The translations under genes and the position numbers were made by a program. The notes beneath the pieces were generated by a model. The model had not been told where the DNA came from. It was given only the letters and a program-made list of their open reading frames with translations, and ran no database searches. A stretch of 64,000 bases of DNA, taken from JAFEDN01 sp963795715. Its GTDB lineage: Bacteria > Pseudomonadota > Gammaproteobacteria > Coxiellales > Coxiellaceae. The stretch spans positions 310,001-374,000 of the forward strand of contig CAWCIY010000002.1 in the NCBI GenBank assembly GCA_963795715.1. The letters run 5' to 3'. Shown one piece after another: positions 17,851 through 26,997 of this stretch; position 1 is the stretch's first letter; each line of letters opens with the position of its first letter.

Positions 17851-19242
17851 CTACTTCTTCAATTTTTCTTCTAATTCTTCCAGGGTAACCCCTTTGGTTT
17901 CAGGTACGAACAAGGCCACAAACACAATGGATAGGATGCAAAAACCCGAAAACAAGTAAAATAAAGAATGTTTACCAAAAGTTTCCATAAAACTCAGAGC
18001 ATAACGCATCACTAAACCAGCAAAAGTCCAGTTCACCATAGTGGTAATGGTCATGCCGACTTCCCGGCCTTTTAATGGAAAAATCTCAGAGCAAACAATC
18101 CATGCCACTGGGCCCCAGGAAAAAGCAAACCCAAAAATATACACGATCACTGCCGCCAATAAAACAGTTTTAGGTACTTGGCTTATCAATGCTACATCTG
18201 TGGTATTTCCAATGGAGTGAAACGCAAGTCCTGCCGCTATCATGCTGACAAACATAATCACTGCACCCACGTAAAGTAATTTTTTTCTACCCCATTTTTC
18301 AACTAAAGAAATTGCTGGGAAAGTGAAAAGCATATTGACGGTAGGCACAGTCATCATGGCCAGCAATCCCTTCATGCCTGCAAAACCGAAAATGGTGGGC
18401 GCATAATAAATCATCACGTTAATGCCCACTAATTGCTGGAACATCTGCAGCACAATACCGATGATTAAAATTTTAATAAAATGTTTTTTAAAGACAGATT
18501 TCAAAGTATTGCCTTTGCTTTCTGCCAATACTTGCTCTATTTCTTTCAGTTCCAAATCAACTTCTTGCTGGGTATTAAAAACACGTTTTAAAACTTTGGC
18601 CGCCTGATCCTTATGATTTTTTAACATAAGCCATCGCGGACTTTCTGGAAGTATTAAACTACCCACCAGCATTAACACCGCAAAAAAAGCAATGACTAAA
18701 AACATTAAAGGCAGAGCCACATGCGCGTTTGTAAAAACGGAAGCGATATAAACATTGGTCGCTGAAATTAAGAAAATGCCGATTGTGATCATTAATTGAA
18801 ATAAAGACCCCATGGAACCTCGGATGGAGGCTGGCGCTGTTTCAGAAAGATATAAGGGTGTGATAAAAGAGGCAATACCCACTCCGAAACCTAGGAAAAA
18901 CCGGCAGGCACGTAAAATAAAGAAAGGAGGTAGAAAAGCTGAAACGACTGAACCTAATGCAAAAATTAAGCCAGCCAGTACTAAGCTTTTTTTACGTCCC
19001 AAACCTCGGGCGAATACACCAGAAAGTAACGCTCCAATTACTCCGCCTACGGCTAAAATAGCAGAATACTGCTCCGCTCCCTTGGTATCTAAGTGATAAG
19101 CTCCTGTTATGCTCGTCAAGGCATTGGCGATAAAACCTTGATCTAAACCAAATAGTAATCCCCCTAAAGCTCCGATTAAACAAATAAAATAAACAATGCC
19201 TTTATAACTTGTAATGGGCTGATTATACGTTTGCACTTTCAT
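17851..19242 (-). CDS. MFS sugar:proton symporter (sugar porter family)
   Basis: 463 residues with 12 transmembrane segments and every sugar-porter signature: GGLLFGLDQGFIANAL, the loop motif RGLGRKKSLVLAG, PLYLSETAPASIRGSMGSLF, PESPRWLMLKNHKDQAAKVL, the sugar-site QQLVGINVMIYYAPTIFG, a second loop EKWGRKKLLYVG, EIFPLKGREVGMTITT and the end VPETKGVTLEELEEKL. Closest in pattern to GalP/AraE/XylE-type proton symporters. The start ATG 19242 has GGAGA upstream. The exact sugar cannot be told from sequence. Confidence 0.94.
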   Translation of the reverse strand: MKVQTYNQPITSYKGIVYFICLIGALGGLLFGLDQGFIANALTSITGAYHLDTKGAEQYSAILAVGGVIGALLSGVFARGLGRKKSLVLAGLIFALGSVVSAFLPPFFILRACRFFLGFGVGIASFITPLYLSETAPASIRGSMGSLFQLMITIGIFLISATNVYIASVFTNAHVALPLMFLVIAFFAVLMLVGSLILPESPRWLMLKNHKDQAAKVLKRVFNTQQEVDLELKEIEQVLAESKGNTLKSVFKKHFIKILIIGIVLQMFQQLVGINVMIYYAPTIFGFAGMKGLLAMMTVPTVNMLFTFPAISLVEKWGRKKLLYVGAVIMFVSMIAAGLAFHSIGNTTDVALISQVPKTVLLAAVIVYIFGFAFSWGPVAWIVCSEIFPLKGREVGMTITTMVNWTFAGLVMRYALSFMETFGKHSLFYLFSGFCILSIVFVALFVPETKGVTLEELEEKLKK

Positions 19243-19278
19243 AATTTCTCCAAATTAAAATATAAAGAAGAATATTTT

Positions 19279-19364
19279 TGCCCGGGGCCGGAGTCGAACC
19301 GGCACGAGATTTAAGTCTCGAGGGATTTTAAGTCCCTTGCGTCTACCTATTCCGCCACCCGGGC
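19279..19364 (-). tRNA. tRNA-Leu (TAA)
   Basis: Acceptor GCCCGGG pairs with CCCGGGC, discriminator A. The anticodon arm AGGGA-CTTAAAA-TCCCT gives anticodon TAA. It has the long variable arm of tRNA-Leu and a GGTTCGACTCC T-arm. CCA is not encoded. Third in a Gly-Cys-Leu cluster downstream of uvrC-pgsA, the same order as E. coli glyW-cysT-leuZ. Confidence 0.96.
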
Positions 19365-19395
19365 ACATATAGTCAAACTATGACATCAAATTAGT

Positions 19396-19466
19396 AGGCT
19401 GGGGTCGGAATCGAACCGGCGTCCACGGCTTTGCAGGCCGCTGCATAACCACTCTGCCACCCAGCC
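19396..19466 (-). tRNA. tRNA-Cys (GCA)
   Basis: Acceptor GGCTGGG / CCCAGCC, discriminator T as expected for Cys. The anticodon arm CGGC-CTGCAAA-GCCG gives GCA. T-arm CCGGTTCGATTCCG. CCA is not encoded. Confidence 0.96.
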
Positions 19467-19486
19467 GTTTAGCTCTCTAAAAAATA

Positions 19487-19560
<74 letters not shown>

Positions 19561-19611
19561 ACAAGACACCATTATTGCTTTTCTAACGCCATTGTCAAGA
19601 GTAAGGCAGGT

Positions 19612-20169
19612 TCAGGCAGAATTTTTAAAATCCGGCCAAGCCAGTTTGATATATACAATCATTGACCAGAGCGTGAGAACCGCAGCTACACATAAAAAAA
19701 GAGCCCCTAACCATAAAATCCATTCGAAATGAGTAGCCGGTGAATACCAAAGTAACAAAATTAAGGCGATCATTTGCAAAGAAGTTTTTATTTTGGCCAC
19801 AAAAGTCACCGCAACACTGGTTCTTTTACCAATTTCAGCCATCCATTCCCGCAACCCGGAAATAGCCACTTCCCGCCCGACGATGACTGCAGCAGGTATT
19901 GCTAATCCCAAGATAAGATGTCGTTCTACTACGACCACCAAAACCACAACAACCAATAATTTATCGGCGATTGGATCTAAAAACGCACCTAATTTAGTGG
20001 TCATTTGGAAGCGACGCGCCAAATAACCATCCAGCCAATCCGTGATACAGGCCAAAAGAAAAATCATAGCCGACAGGGGGTGGGCCCAGGGAAACGGTAA
20101 ATAGTAAAAAATCACCACCAACGGAATAACAAATATTCGTAGTAATGTTAAAAAAGTAGGTAAATTCAT
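19612..20169 (-). CDS. pgsA: CDP-diacylglycerol--glycerol-3-phosphate 3-phosphatidyltransferase
   Basis: Inner-membrane enzyme making phosphatidylglycerophosphate, the first step to phosphatidylglycerol. 185 residues with four or five membrane segments. The CDP-alcohol phosphotransferase signature D-G-x2-A-R-x8-G-x3-D-x3-D is visible as DWLDGYLARRF followed by LGAFLDPIADK. The N terminus MNLPTFLTLLRIFVIPLVV is typical. Start ATG 20169 has AGAGGA upstream. It lies 27 bases after uvrC on the same strand and before the tRNA cluster, a conserved gammaproteobacterial order. Confidence 0.96.
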   Translation of the reverse strand: MNLPTFLTLLRIFVIPLVVIFYYLPFPWAHPLSAMIFLLACITDWLDGYLARRFQMTTKLGAFLDPIADKLLVVVVLVVVVERHLILGLAIPAAVIVGREVAISGLREWMAEIGKRTSVAVTFVAKIKTSLQMIALILLLWYSPATHFEWILWLGALFLCVAAVLTLWSMIVYIKLAWPDFKNSA

Positions 20170-20196
20170 TCATCCTCTTTTCATGGCAAATGATGA

Positions 20197-22017
20197 TCAA
20201 TGAAAAAAATCAAAGATTCTTTTCGCAAGTTCTTCGCTAATACCTGAAACGCGCATTAAGTCTGCTACACTGGCTTGCCTTAACCCTTGCAAGCCGCCAA
20301 AGTGTCTCAATAAATCTCGTCTGCGCTTTGGTCCTATGCCTTCAATGGACTCCAGCGAAGACACGGTTAATAGCTTAGCACGTTTTTTACGATGAGAAGT
20401 AATGGCAAAACGGTGGGCTTCATCCCGTATCATTTGGATAATATGTAAACCTGGATGGTCCTCAGGTAATCGAATAGAATCTTTGTTTCCAGGCCGCCAT
20501 AGCTGCTCTAAACCGGCTTTACGCGAGGGACCTTTGGATACCGCCATTAAACTGACACCACTGACTTGTAGTTCCTCCAAAGCGCTAATAGCTTGAGTCA
20601 GCTGCCCAGGCCCTCCGTCTATGAGCAATAAATCAGGCAGTGGTTTTTCCTCAGCTTTTATATGAGTGTAATGTCGAATAAGCGCTTGCCTTAAAGCTGC
20701 GTAATCATCTCCCGGAGTAATTTCTTTGATATTAAACCGTCGATAATCACTGCTTAAAGGACCTTGATCATTGAATACTACACAGGAGGCGACAGTCGCC
20801 TCTCCGCTGGTATGACTGATGTCAAAACACTCCATTCTTTGAATAGGGTTAGGCAATTCCAAAGCTTTTTGTAGTGCTTCCAGCTGAGCAGTCACTTTAT
20901 TATGTTTGGCCAGATGCTGACTGAGTACAAAACCAGCGTTGGTATCTGCCATTTTTTGCCATTGTTTGTAAATAGCCAGTTTACGATCAGTGATGGAAAT
21001 TTTTTTTTGCAATAACTCGCTAAGTGCGTTTTGTATCCACTCTTTATCCGTTAAAGTATGTGTCGAAACAATGCGATCAATAGGTTCATCCCTATGTATA
21101 GGATTTAAATAGTATTGGGGGATAAAGGCGGATAATACCTCCTCTATTTTACTAGAAGGTGGAGTTTGAGGAAAAAAAGCTTTATTGCCTAATAGTCTGC
21201 CATTACGAACAAACATTACAACAATGGCCACCTGCCCCATTTGCTCAGCGGCGCCTAAAATATCGATATTTCCACTGTCACTTACCATGCTTTGTTGCTC
21301 TTGGATTTTCCGTAGCAATGAAATTTCGTCACGATAGGCGGCAGCCTTTTCGTATTGCAATAAATCAGCCGCACGTTCCATTTTTTGTACTAAGTCAGCA
21401 ATAATTTCTTCATTTTTTCCGGAAAAAAACAATGATACATGCTGTACCTGTTCTGCGTAAGCTTCCTTAGTAACATAGTTCACGCAAGGCGCGGTACATC
21501 TTTGAATTTGATATTGTAAACAAGGCCTAGTGCGGTGTAGAAAAAAATTATCACTACATTGCCTAATTTTAAAAATCTTTTGTATCAGTGCTAAATTTTC
21601 GCGGACCGCCCCAGCACTTGGATAAGGTCCGAAATACTTTCCGTGTAAACGTTTGGCGCCTCGATGGAAATCGAGCCGGGGGAAGTCATCTCCTATAGAT
21701 AAAAAAAGATAGGGATAAGATTTATCATCTCGATATAAAATATTGTAGCGGGGTTTATGTTCCTTAATTAAATTGGCTTCGAGTAGTAAGGCCTCATTTT
21801 CACTGGCGGTTATGGTCACTTGGATATCGACAACTTGTGCCATCATCACCGCAGTCTTAACATCGTGGGGCCTCAAACGAAAATAACTGCTGACCCTACG
21901 TCTTAAATTACGCGCTTTGCCCACATAAATGACCTTCCCTTCCGAATTGAGCATCTGATAAACGCCCGGTTGACTGGGAAAGTTTTTAGAATTAAACGCG
22001 ATGCCCTGTGTCTGCAT
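20197..22017 (-). CDS. uvrC: Excinuclease ABC subunit C
   Basis: Makes both incisions in nucleotide excision repair. 606 residues, full length. Domains in order: GIY-YIG nuclease (PGVYQMLNSEGKVIYVGKARNLRRRVSSYF), the cysteine-rich region (CLQYQIQRCTAPCVNYV), UVR motif (LVQKMERAADLLQYEKAAAYRDEISLL), the RNase H-like endonuclease domain (RMECFDISHTSGEATVASCVVF, LLIDGGPGQL) and C-terminal helix-hairpin-helix repeats (LESIEGIGPKRRRDLLRHFG, ASVADLMRVSGISEELAKRI). First gene of the uvrC-pgsA-tRNA run. Confidence 0.98.
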   Translation of the reverse strand: MQTQGIAFNSKNFPSQPGVYQMLNSEGKVIYVGKARNLRRRVSSYFRLRPHDVKTAVMMAQVVDIQVTITASENEALLLEANLIKEHKPRYNILYRDDKSYPYLFLSIGDDFPRLDFHRGAKRLHGKYFGPYPSAGAVRENLALIQKIFKIRQCSDNFFLHRTRPCLQYQIQRCTAPCVNYVTKEAYAEQVQHVSLFFSGKNEEIIADLVQKMERAADLLQYEKAAAYRDEISLLRKIQEQQSMVSDSGNIDILGAAEQMGQVAIVVMFVRNGRLLGNKAFFPQTPPSSKIEEVLSAFIPQYYLNPIHRDEPIDRIVSTHTLTDKEWIQNALSELLQKKISITDRKLAIYKQWQKMADTNAGFVLSQHLAKHNKVTAQLEALQKALELPNPIQRMECFDISHTSGEATVASCVVFNDQGPLSSDYRRFNIKEITPGDDYAALRQALIRHYTHIKAEEKPLPDLLLIDGGPGQLTQAISALEELQVSGVSLMAVSKGPSRKAGLEQLWRPGNKDSIRLPEDHPGLHIIQMIRDEAHRFAITSHRKKRAKLLTVSSLESIEGIGPKRRRDLLRHFGGLQGLRQASVADLMRVSGISEELAKRIFDFFH

Positions 22018-22120
22018 TTATTTAATCCAGATAAGGTTTGATTATGGCCGAGGCAGGGAATTGAAATTTTTAGAATTACTATGCCCCAAAAAGTACCTCG
22101 GAATTTTAGGTACTTGAAAA

Positions 22121-22426
22121 TTATTCGAACCACCTCCTCTTCCATAAACTACTATAAATAATCGCCGTCGGCATTGCAATTTTATGTTTAGTGGCCGCCT
22201 TATGAAAACAAATAATTAATAATGAGTTAATAACACTTAAAGGCGTGCCCGTTTCGATCCATTTTCTTTCTTTTGGTTTGCCTCTTGTGCGGGCAGCCAC
22301 TTCGGCTGGTTGCCGTCCATCTCGGCAAAACCTCTGTCCATCAACTCCTAAAATTACATCGTCCATTGGCGCTTCTGCAAATACCCTAAATTTTAACCCC
22401 ATGACATCATTTTTTCTAAAATACAA
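22121..22426 (-). CDS. Doubtful small ORF, 101 codons
   Basis: An open frame of about 101 residues containing FRVFAEAPMDDVILGVDGQ and VAARTRGKPKERKWIETG. I do not recognise it. No convincing ribosome site and no operon partner. It occupies an otherwise gene-free stretch between uvrC and the PLD-like gene, so it could be a small gene, a remnant or a chance frame. Confidence 0.25.
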   Translation of the reverse strand: MYFRKNDVMGLKFRVFAEAPMDDVILGVDGQRFCRDGRQPAEVAARTRGKPKERKWIETGTPLSVINSLLIICFHKAATKHKIAMPTAIIYSSLWKRRWFE

Positions 22427-22577
22427 AAATGACTATTTATGATTCGATTGTTCGTCTATTGTTTGTCAATTCAAACCACCGTCATTACAACGCAGAAATT
22501 GCCCTCATCCGTTTAGTACAAAATAGTTCCATAAACACTTTGAAATTCCTAAATATAAGCTAAGGGGTTTTGGAAGT

Positions 22578-22680
22578 TTCCCCCTTTGAAAAAGGGGGAT
22601 TAAGGGGGATTTTTTGAGCCAAGCTTCTGTGTTCAGTCCAAAAATCCCCCCTAACCCCCCTTTTCCAAAGGGGGGAATCA
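22578..22680. repeat. MITE-like palindromic repeat, family B (copy 1)
   Basis: About 103 bp ending in TTCCCCCTTTGAAAAAGGG at the left and CCAAAGGGGGGAATCA at the right. Inside are AAGGGGGATTTTTTGA and its counterpart CAAAAATCCCCCCTAACCCC, so the whole unit folds into a long hairpin. A copy of the same length is at 28353-28456, and a short derivative at 35909-35934. No coding capacity. Confidence 0.85.
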
Positions 22681-22839
22681 GAGGAAAAATCTTTAGCGTG
22701 ACGTCTATGCCTATATCCCTTCGCCCCTTTGGGAAGAGGAGGAGGAATTTTTTTTTTCGTATTTTTTAAGGTTTTCTTAATATAACTTCATTAAGTTATC
22801 AACAAAAAATTCATTCCCAAAACCAAAAAGAGTATAACT

Positions 22840-25734
22840 ATGACAAGAACAGCAAGCCCCGATTTAAAGCTAATCAGGAAAACATTACTGGAAGCCAAAC
22901 AAAAAGGTAACCCATTAATTTCAATTATAGAAGAAGGGACAATAGGCGTTGAAGTACCCAGATTAAAAGGAGAACAGATTTTCCCGCGCATGGAAGAAAT
23001 TGTTAAAGAAGCTAAATTTGAAGTTTTAATCATGAGTTACAAAATAGACGCCGAAAGTGATGGGGAAGCTCATCTTAAAGCGGCTTTAGCCTCGCTCTCA
23101 AAAAAGGCTCGGGAATCCGGAGAAAAAATCGTTGTCAGGTTGTTAATTAATCGAAGAGGTGGGCCGGCCAGAATTGTCAAACCAAATGCGGCAAACAACT
23201 ATTTTAGAGAACTCAAGCCCGACACTTACCCAAACCTTGACTTTCAATATATCGAACACAGTCATAGCGCTTTCGGATCATTTCACGCAAAAATGATCAT
23301 TGTCGATAATGAAACGGGTATCCTTACCAGTGGCGACATGATGAAAGTGGATAATTATAGTAAAGGAAAATCAGGATGGGTTGAGTGTGGTTCTTACTTT
23401 CATGGCGCCAGTTTAGTGAAAAGTATGCGACAGGAGTTTATCAATTCCTATTATTCTAAAAATAGCCATCCCATAACAGGAATCAAAAAAGACATACCTG
23501 AATTTGAAAGCAAAGAAAAGTCCATTGAAACTGATTCAAAGCTTCTTCAGACAACAGCATTATTTATTTCAAAAAAATCTAACGGCCACATTTATAAGCA
23601 GTATGATATGTCGCCATTTGCTTTAGCATTAATCACAGCCATTAAATCCGCAGAAACATCTATAAGCATTATGACTCCAAATATGAATGTGGAAGCTATT
23701 GTTCAGGCACTGGCAGATGCACATCGCCGTGGAGTTCAAATTAATATCATTATAAATAAACACATGGGTGATGACCTACAAAAATATATGGGAGGAACCA
23801 ACCAGAATGGAATACAGAGACTGTTGGATGCCATTGGCCAAAGAAAAGGTAATCCTCTTACTAATTTAGATATACGGTGGGCAACAGATGACTCTGGGGA
23901 GTCCATTATGCCTAATCCCCATATTAATACACTCCATGCGAGAGTGTCTTGCATTGATGATTTGGTGTTTGTGGGTTCATCCGTCTGTGATAAGCAATCC
24001 ACTTATCACTCTAAGGAATCTGACGTTATTATGCACTCCGCCGAAGTCAGAAAATTATATATGGACACCATATTCCTTCCACACTTTAATAAAGGCGTAA
24101 AATTGCAGGAAGACCCCTCTAACACAATTAAATTTTCCGGAAATTTTGAGTCTTCCGATGAGAAAACTTTTATAAATCATAAATCTTTCCTCATTGGAGA
24201 ATTGAATTTGTTAACAGCTCATAAATTAGATAAATTAAACTCTACAACACCTCTATTTACAACGCCTTATTTGGGAGGAAGAGATATTAATCTCGAATCT
24301 GATCGGCTTATTTTAATGGCTAATGCAGTCAAAGAAATTGAAAAAGCCAAAAATCCCCAGGATTTGGAAAAAACAATCATAAAAATCCTGAAAGCAAATA
24401 TTCTTTTAACTAAAGGTTTGTCAGCGGATGACAGTAAATCTGCCGATGATAGTAAATCTTTATCCTGGTTTAGCACCAAACCACAAAAAACTTTTAAATT
24501 TGGCAAACTTCATGCCCTGCTAAAGAAATATCTGTCTCCATCCGCCAGCTCCGTGGTTGATTTAATGGAATTATCCAACCTTCCACAGGAGATTCAACGC
24601 CTCAGTGAACCAAAGACCAGAAGTAGTTTCTCCGATAGTTCGGATGACTCTGAAGAGAAGAAATCCTCAACCTGGGAATACCTCCGGGAAGATGACTCCA
24701 GCTATACAGACTATCTATTTCATCAACTGCGACTAAAACAAAATTCACTTTTCTCACATACGGCCAAAATAGATGAAATATCTTTATTTGCTTTGATTGA
24801 ATCCATTAAGTATGCAAAGCATTCCATCAATATTCTGACTGCCAATTTAAATGATTCCGATATTATCGAGGCGCTCGCTCAAGCCTGCAATCGCGGAGTT
24901 TATGTGAATATTGTTATGGAAAAACACCGTAATGACTTTACAGAAACCAAAGTGGAAGTCGGAGGGAAAAATATGACTCGGATGACTCAATTAGTCAAAT
25001 GGGTTAATCCTTCCAGGCTCTCTTACCTTAATATTAGATGGGCGACAAATCCCAAGGGAGCTATTGTAAAACACAAAGAACCTTATGGTGTGCATGGAAA
25101 ATATGCCTGCATCGACAACAGACTGGTATTGACCGGTTCAAGTCCCTTAGATAGGCAAGGCGCCTACCACTCCAAAGAAGCCGATCTCATTTTTGAAAGT
25201 AATGATAAGGCAGCAGAATTTAATAAAGTATTATTCAATGATAAATTCGAATCCGGGAAAGATTATCATACCGATGTATATGAAGAAATTATTGGCAGAC
25301 TCAAACAATTAATAGGGTTAAATAATAAAGAATTGCAGAATTCTCTGCATGATTGTATTCGCCAGATTGAGACCTCAGACATACAGGAATTTAATAAAGC
25401 CCGGCAATTATTAGTGAACATGCTTCCCGGGATAAAGCAGTCTGGCATTCACGTTGAGGAATTTATACAAACAATCAATAACGAATATGCCATTCGCAAG
25501 ATACCCGTGGTCAATGTAGAAATGAACACTTTCAGACATAGCGAAGGCGCATATCCGCATACATTATGGCATCCAGCACCGCTTTCCCGGACAGTCACCA
25601 GCAATTCGGATGACCCTTTAGCGGCCCTGGTCGACCAGATGACAGGTACGACGGGTGTGGATGGAAGTGGAGAAGCGGAAACTCAAACCCAGATCACTAC
25701 ATCGTCATCCCAAGGCATGAGTCTTGTATCTTAG
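22840..25734 (+). CDS. Phospholipase D-like protein with three HKD-type modules
   Basis: 964 residues, no signal peptide. Three PLD half-sites: FHAKMIIVD (His149-x-Lys151-x4-Asp156), LHARVSCIDDLVFVGSS (His366, with Arg in place of Lys) and VHGKYACIDNRLVLTGSS (His752-x-Lys754-x4-Asp759). Modules two and three share a preceding pattern of the type ALI-xSIK-A-xSI-I-T-N (IKSAETSISIMTPNMN; IKYAKHSINILTANLN), showing internal duplication. Classical PLD enzymes have two HKD motifs, so the middle one may be structural. The linker has a direct DDSKSADDSKS repeat and is Ser/Asp/Glu-rich. A phosphodiesterase acting on host lipids is plausible by analogy with Legionella PLD effectors; substrate unknown. 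Confidence 0.85.
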   Translation: MTRTASPDLKLIRKTLLEAKQKGNPLISIIEEGTIGVEVPRLKGEQIFPRMEEIVKEAKFEVLIMSYKIDAESDGEAHLKAALASLSKKARESGEKIVVRLLINRRGGPARIVKPNAANNYFRELKPDTYPNLDFQYIEHSHSAFGSFHAKMIIVDNETGILTSGDMMKVDNYSKGKSGWVECGSYFHGASLVKSMRQEFINSYYSKNSHPITGIKKDIPEFESKEKSIETDSKLLQTTALFISKKSNGHIYKQYDMSPFALALITAIKSAETSISIMTPNMNVEAIVQALADAHRRGVQINIIINKHMGDDLQKYMGGTNQNGIQRLLDAIGQRKGNPLTNLDIRWATDDSGESIMPNPHINTLHARVSCIDDLVFVGSSVCDKQSTYHSKESDVIMHSAEVRKLYMDTIFLPHFNKGVKLQEDPSNTIKFSGNFESSDEKTFINHKSFLIGELNLLTAHKLDKLNSTTPLFTTPYLGGRDINLESDRLILMANAVKEIEKAKNPQDLEKTIIKILKANILLTKGLSADDSKSADDSKSLSWFSTKPQKTFKFGKLHALLKKYLSPSASSVVDLMELSNLPQEIQRLSEPKTRSSFSDSSDDSEEKKSSTWEYLREDDSSYTDYLFHQLRLKQNSLFSHTAKIDEISLFALIESIKYAKHSINILTANLNDSDIIEALAQACNRGVYVNIVMEKHRNDFTETKVEVGGKNMTRMTQLVKWVNPSRLSYLNIRWATNPKGAIVKHKEPYGVHGKYACIDNRLVLTGSSPLDRQGAYHSKEADLIFESNDKAAEFNKVLFNDKFESGKDYHTDVYEEIIGRLKQLIGLNNKELQNSLHDCIRQIETSDIQEFNKARQLLVNMLPGIKQSGIHVEEFIQTINNEYAIRKIPVVNVEMNTFRHSEGAYPHTLWHPAPLSRTVTSNSDDPLAALVDQMTGTTGVDGSGEAETQTQITTSSSQGMSLVS

Positions 25735-25919
25735 AATTAAAATGCCTGTTAAATAAAGCAGCCAGACTGGCGATACGTAAATAAGGACTTTTAGAGGCTA
25801 TCTCTAAATATTGAAGGGTAAGTTCGACCTGCTGCATGCGGGGAAGAATCAGTTTTTGAAAAAATTAGAAATTACAAGGACTTCAGGACTATTTCGGAAC
25901 GTGTTGGAAGGTGAAACAA
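25735..25919. other. Gap between PLD-like gene and tRNA-Ser
   Basis: No complete gene seen. The minus strand of about 25740-25838 has a short open stretch (RMQQVELTLQYLEIASKS) that may be the end of a lost gene, but I cannot identify it. Confidence 0.4.
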
Positions 25920-26005
25920 CGGAGAGGCAGGGATTCGAACCCTGGGAGGGGGATACCCTCAACGGTTTTCAAGACCGCCGCATTAGACCGCTCTGCCACC
26001 TCTCC
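25920..26005 (-). tRNA. tRNA-Ser (TGA)
   Basis: Acceptor GGAGAGG / CCTCTCC, discriminator G. The anticodon arm CGGTC-TTGAAAA-CCG gives TGA. It has the long variable arm (GAGGG...CCCTC) typical of tRNA-Ser and the T-arm CAGGGTTCGAATCCCTG. CCA is not encoded. Confidence 0.97.
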
Positions 26006-26085
26006 TGAAGAGGGCCGTATTTTAACCATTAATGATAACTGTGTACAGAAAAAAATTTCTTGACACTCCCACGTTTTGATTGGAA

Positions 26086-26115
26086 TTGCTGCCAATTGAA
26101 TAATTATGGTATAAT
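26086..26115 (+). promoter_or_regulatory. Probable sigma-70 promoter of the Bax-inhibitor-1 gene
   Basis: A perfect -10 box TATAAT at 26110-26115 with a partial -35 box TTGCTG at 26086-26091, 18 bases apart, 30 bases before the start codon. A better -35 (TTGACA, 26060-26065) is too far from this -10 to work with it. Confidence 0.5.
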
Positions 26116-26145
26116 TTAATGAAATTCTTTAAAAAGGAGATTGTT

Positions 26146-26826
26146 ATGCCTTCAAGTCCAGTAAGTATTGCCCGCCGTCCTGAGGCAGGTTTAGCTGTCA
26201 ATAGAGTGCTACGCAACACTTACTTTTTACTCAGTCTGACATTGTTGTTCAGTGTCGGCACCGCAGTTTATGCCACTATTACTCAAGCACCGTCGCTGGG
26301 CATCATTGGTTTACTCGTTGGAATGTTCGGATTATACTTTTTGACCATTTGGCTACGCAACAGCGCCTGGGGTTTACTGGCCATTTTCGCTTATACGGGA
26401 TTTATGGGATATTCGTTAGGACCTATTCTTAACTTTTACATTCATAATTTCTCCAACGGCACCCAAATTATAATGACCTCTTTAGGCGCCACCGGTTTAA
26501 TATTTATGGGCCTTTCGGCATATGTACTAACCACACGCAAAGATTTTAGTTTTTTGGGTGGTTTTATCACTGTAGCCGTGATTACTGCGTTTTTAATGGG
26601 CTTGGCAGGTTTAATATTTCAAATGCCTATGCTCCAGCTGATTATTTCCGGTGCTTTTGCCGTAATCTCTTCTGCTTTTATACTCTATACTACCAGCCAA
26701 ATCATAAATGATGGGGAAAGAAATTATATCATGGCGACCATCAGTCTTTATATCGCCATTTTCAACTTATTCCTTAGTTTGCTTAGGATATTAAGCTTTT
26801 TTGGCGGTGGAAACAGCCGAAATTAA
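26146..26826 (+). CDS. Bax inhibitor-1/YccA family membrane protein
   Basis: 226 residues with seven hydrophobic segments, for example YFLLSLTLLFSVGTAVYATI, IIGLLVGMFGLYFLTIWL and FAYTGFMGYSLGPILNFYI. The FTGFxGxSLGPIL-type stretch and the C-terminal IINDGERNYIMATISLYIAIFNLFLSLLRIL are hallmarks of the BI-1/YbhL/YccA family. E. coli YccA modulates the FtsH protease; other members are calcium leak channels. Start 26146 has AAAGGAG with 6-base spacing; the frame is open to 26119, which would put the start before that site. Monocistronic, followed by a terminator. Confidence 0.93.
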   Translation: MPSSPVSIARRPEAGLAVNRVLRNTYFLLSLTLLFSVGTAVYATITQAPSLGIIGLLVGMFGLYFLTIWLRNSAWGLLAIFAYTGFMGYSLGPILNFYIHNFSNGTQIIMTSLGATGLIFMGLSAYVLTTRKDFSFLGGFITVAVITAFLMGLAGLIFQMPMLQLIISGAFAVISSAFILYTTSQIINDGERNYIMATISLYIAIFNLFLSLLRILSFFGGGNSRN

Positions 26827-26840
26827 CCATCTTCTACTTA

Positions 26841-26866
26841 AAAAAGGCGCTTTTAGCGCCTTTTTC
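26841..26866 (+). terminator. Rho-independent terminator
   Basis: AAAAAGGCGC-TTTTA-GCGCCTTTTT, a GC-rich stem with A-tract and T-tract on either side, 15 bases after the Bax-inhibitor-1 stop codon. Confidence 0.9.
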
Positions 26867-26997
26867 ATATCTATTCTTAACTTAAGTGCTTGATTAATCG
26901 AGCCTGCCTTCTTTTTGTGTTCAATTATTAATCAATTTTAAGCCTCCCTTAAGGCCAAATGTGTACAATAAGTACTCAAATTCGGAGGTATTAGTGA

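Noticed and set aside
26060..26115. Promoter pairing TTGACA at 26060 with TATAAT at 26110
   Set aside because: The spacing is 44 bases, far beyond the usual 16-18.
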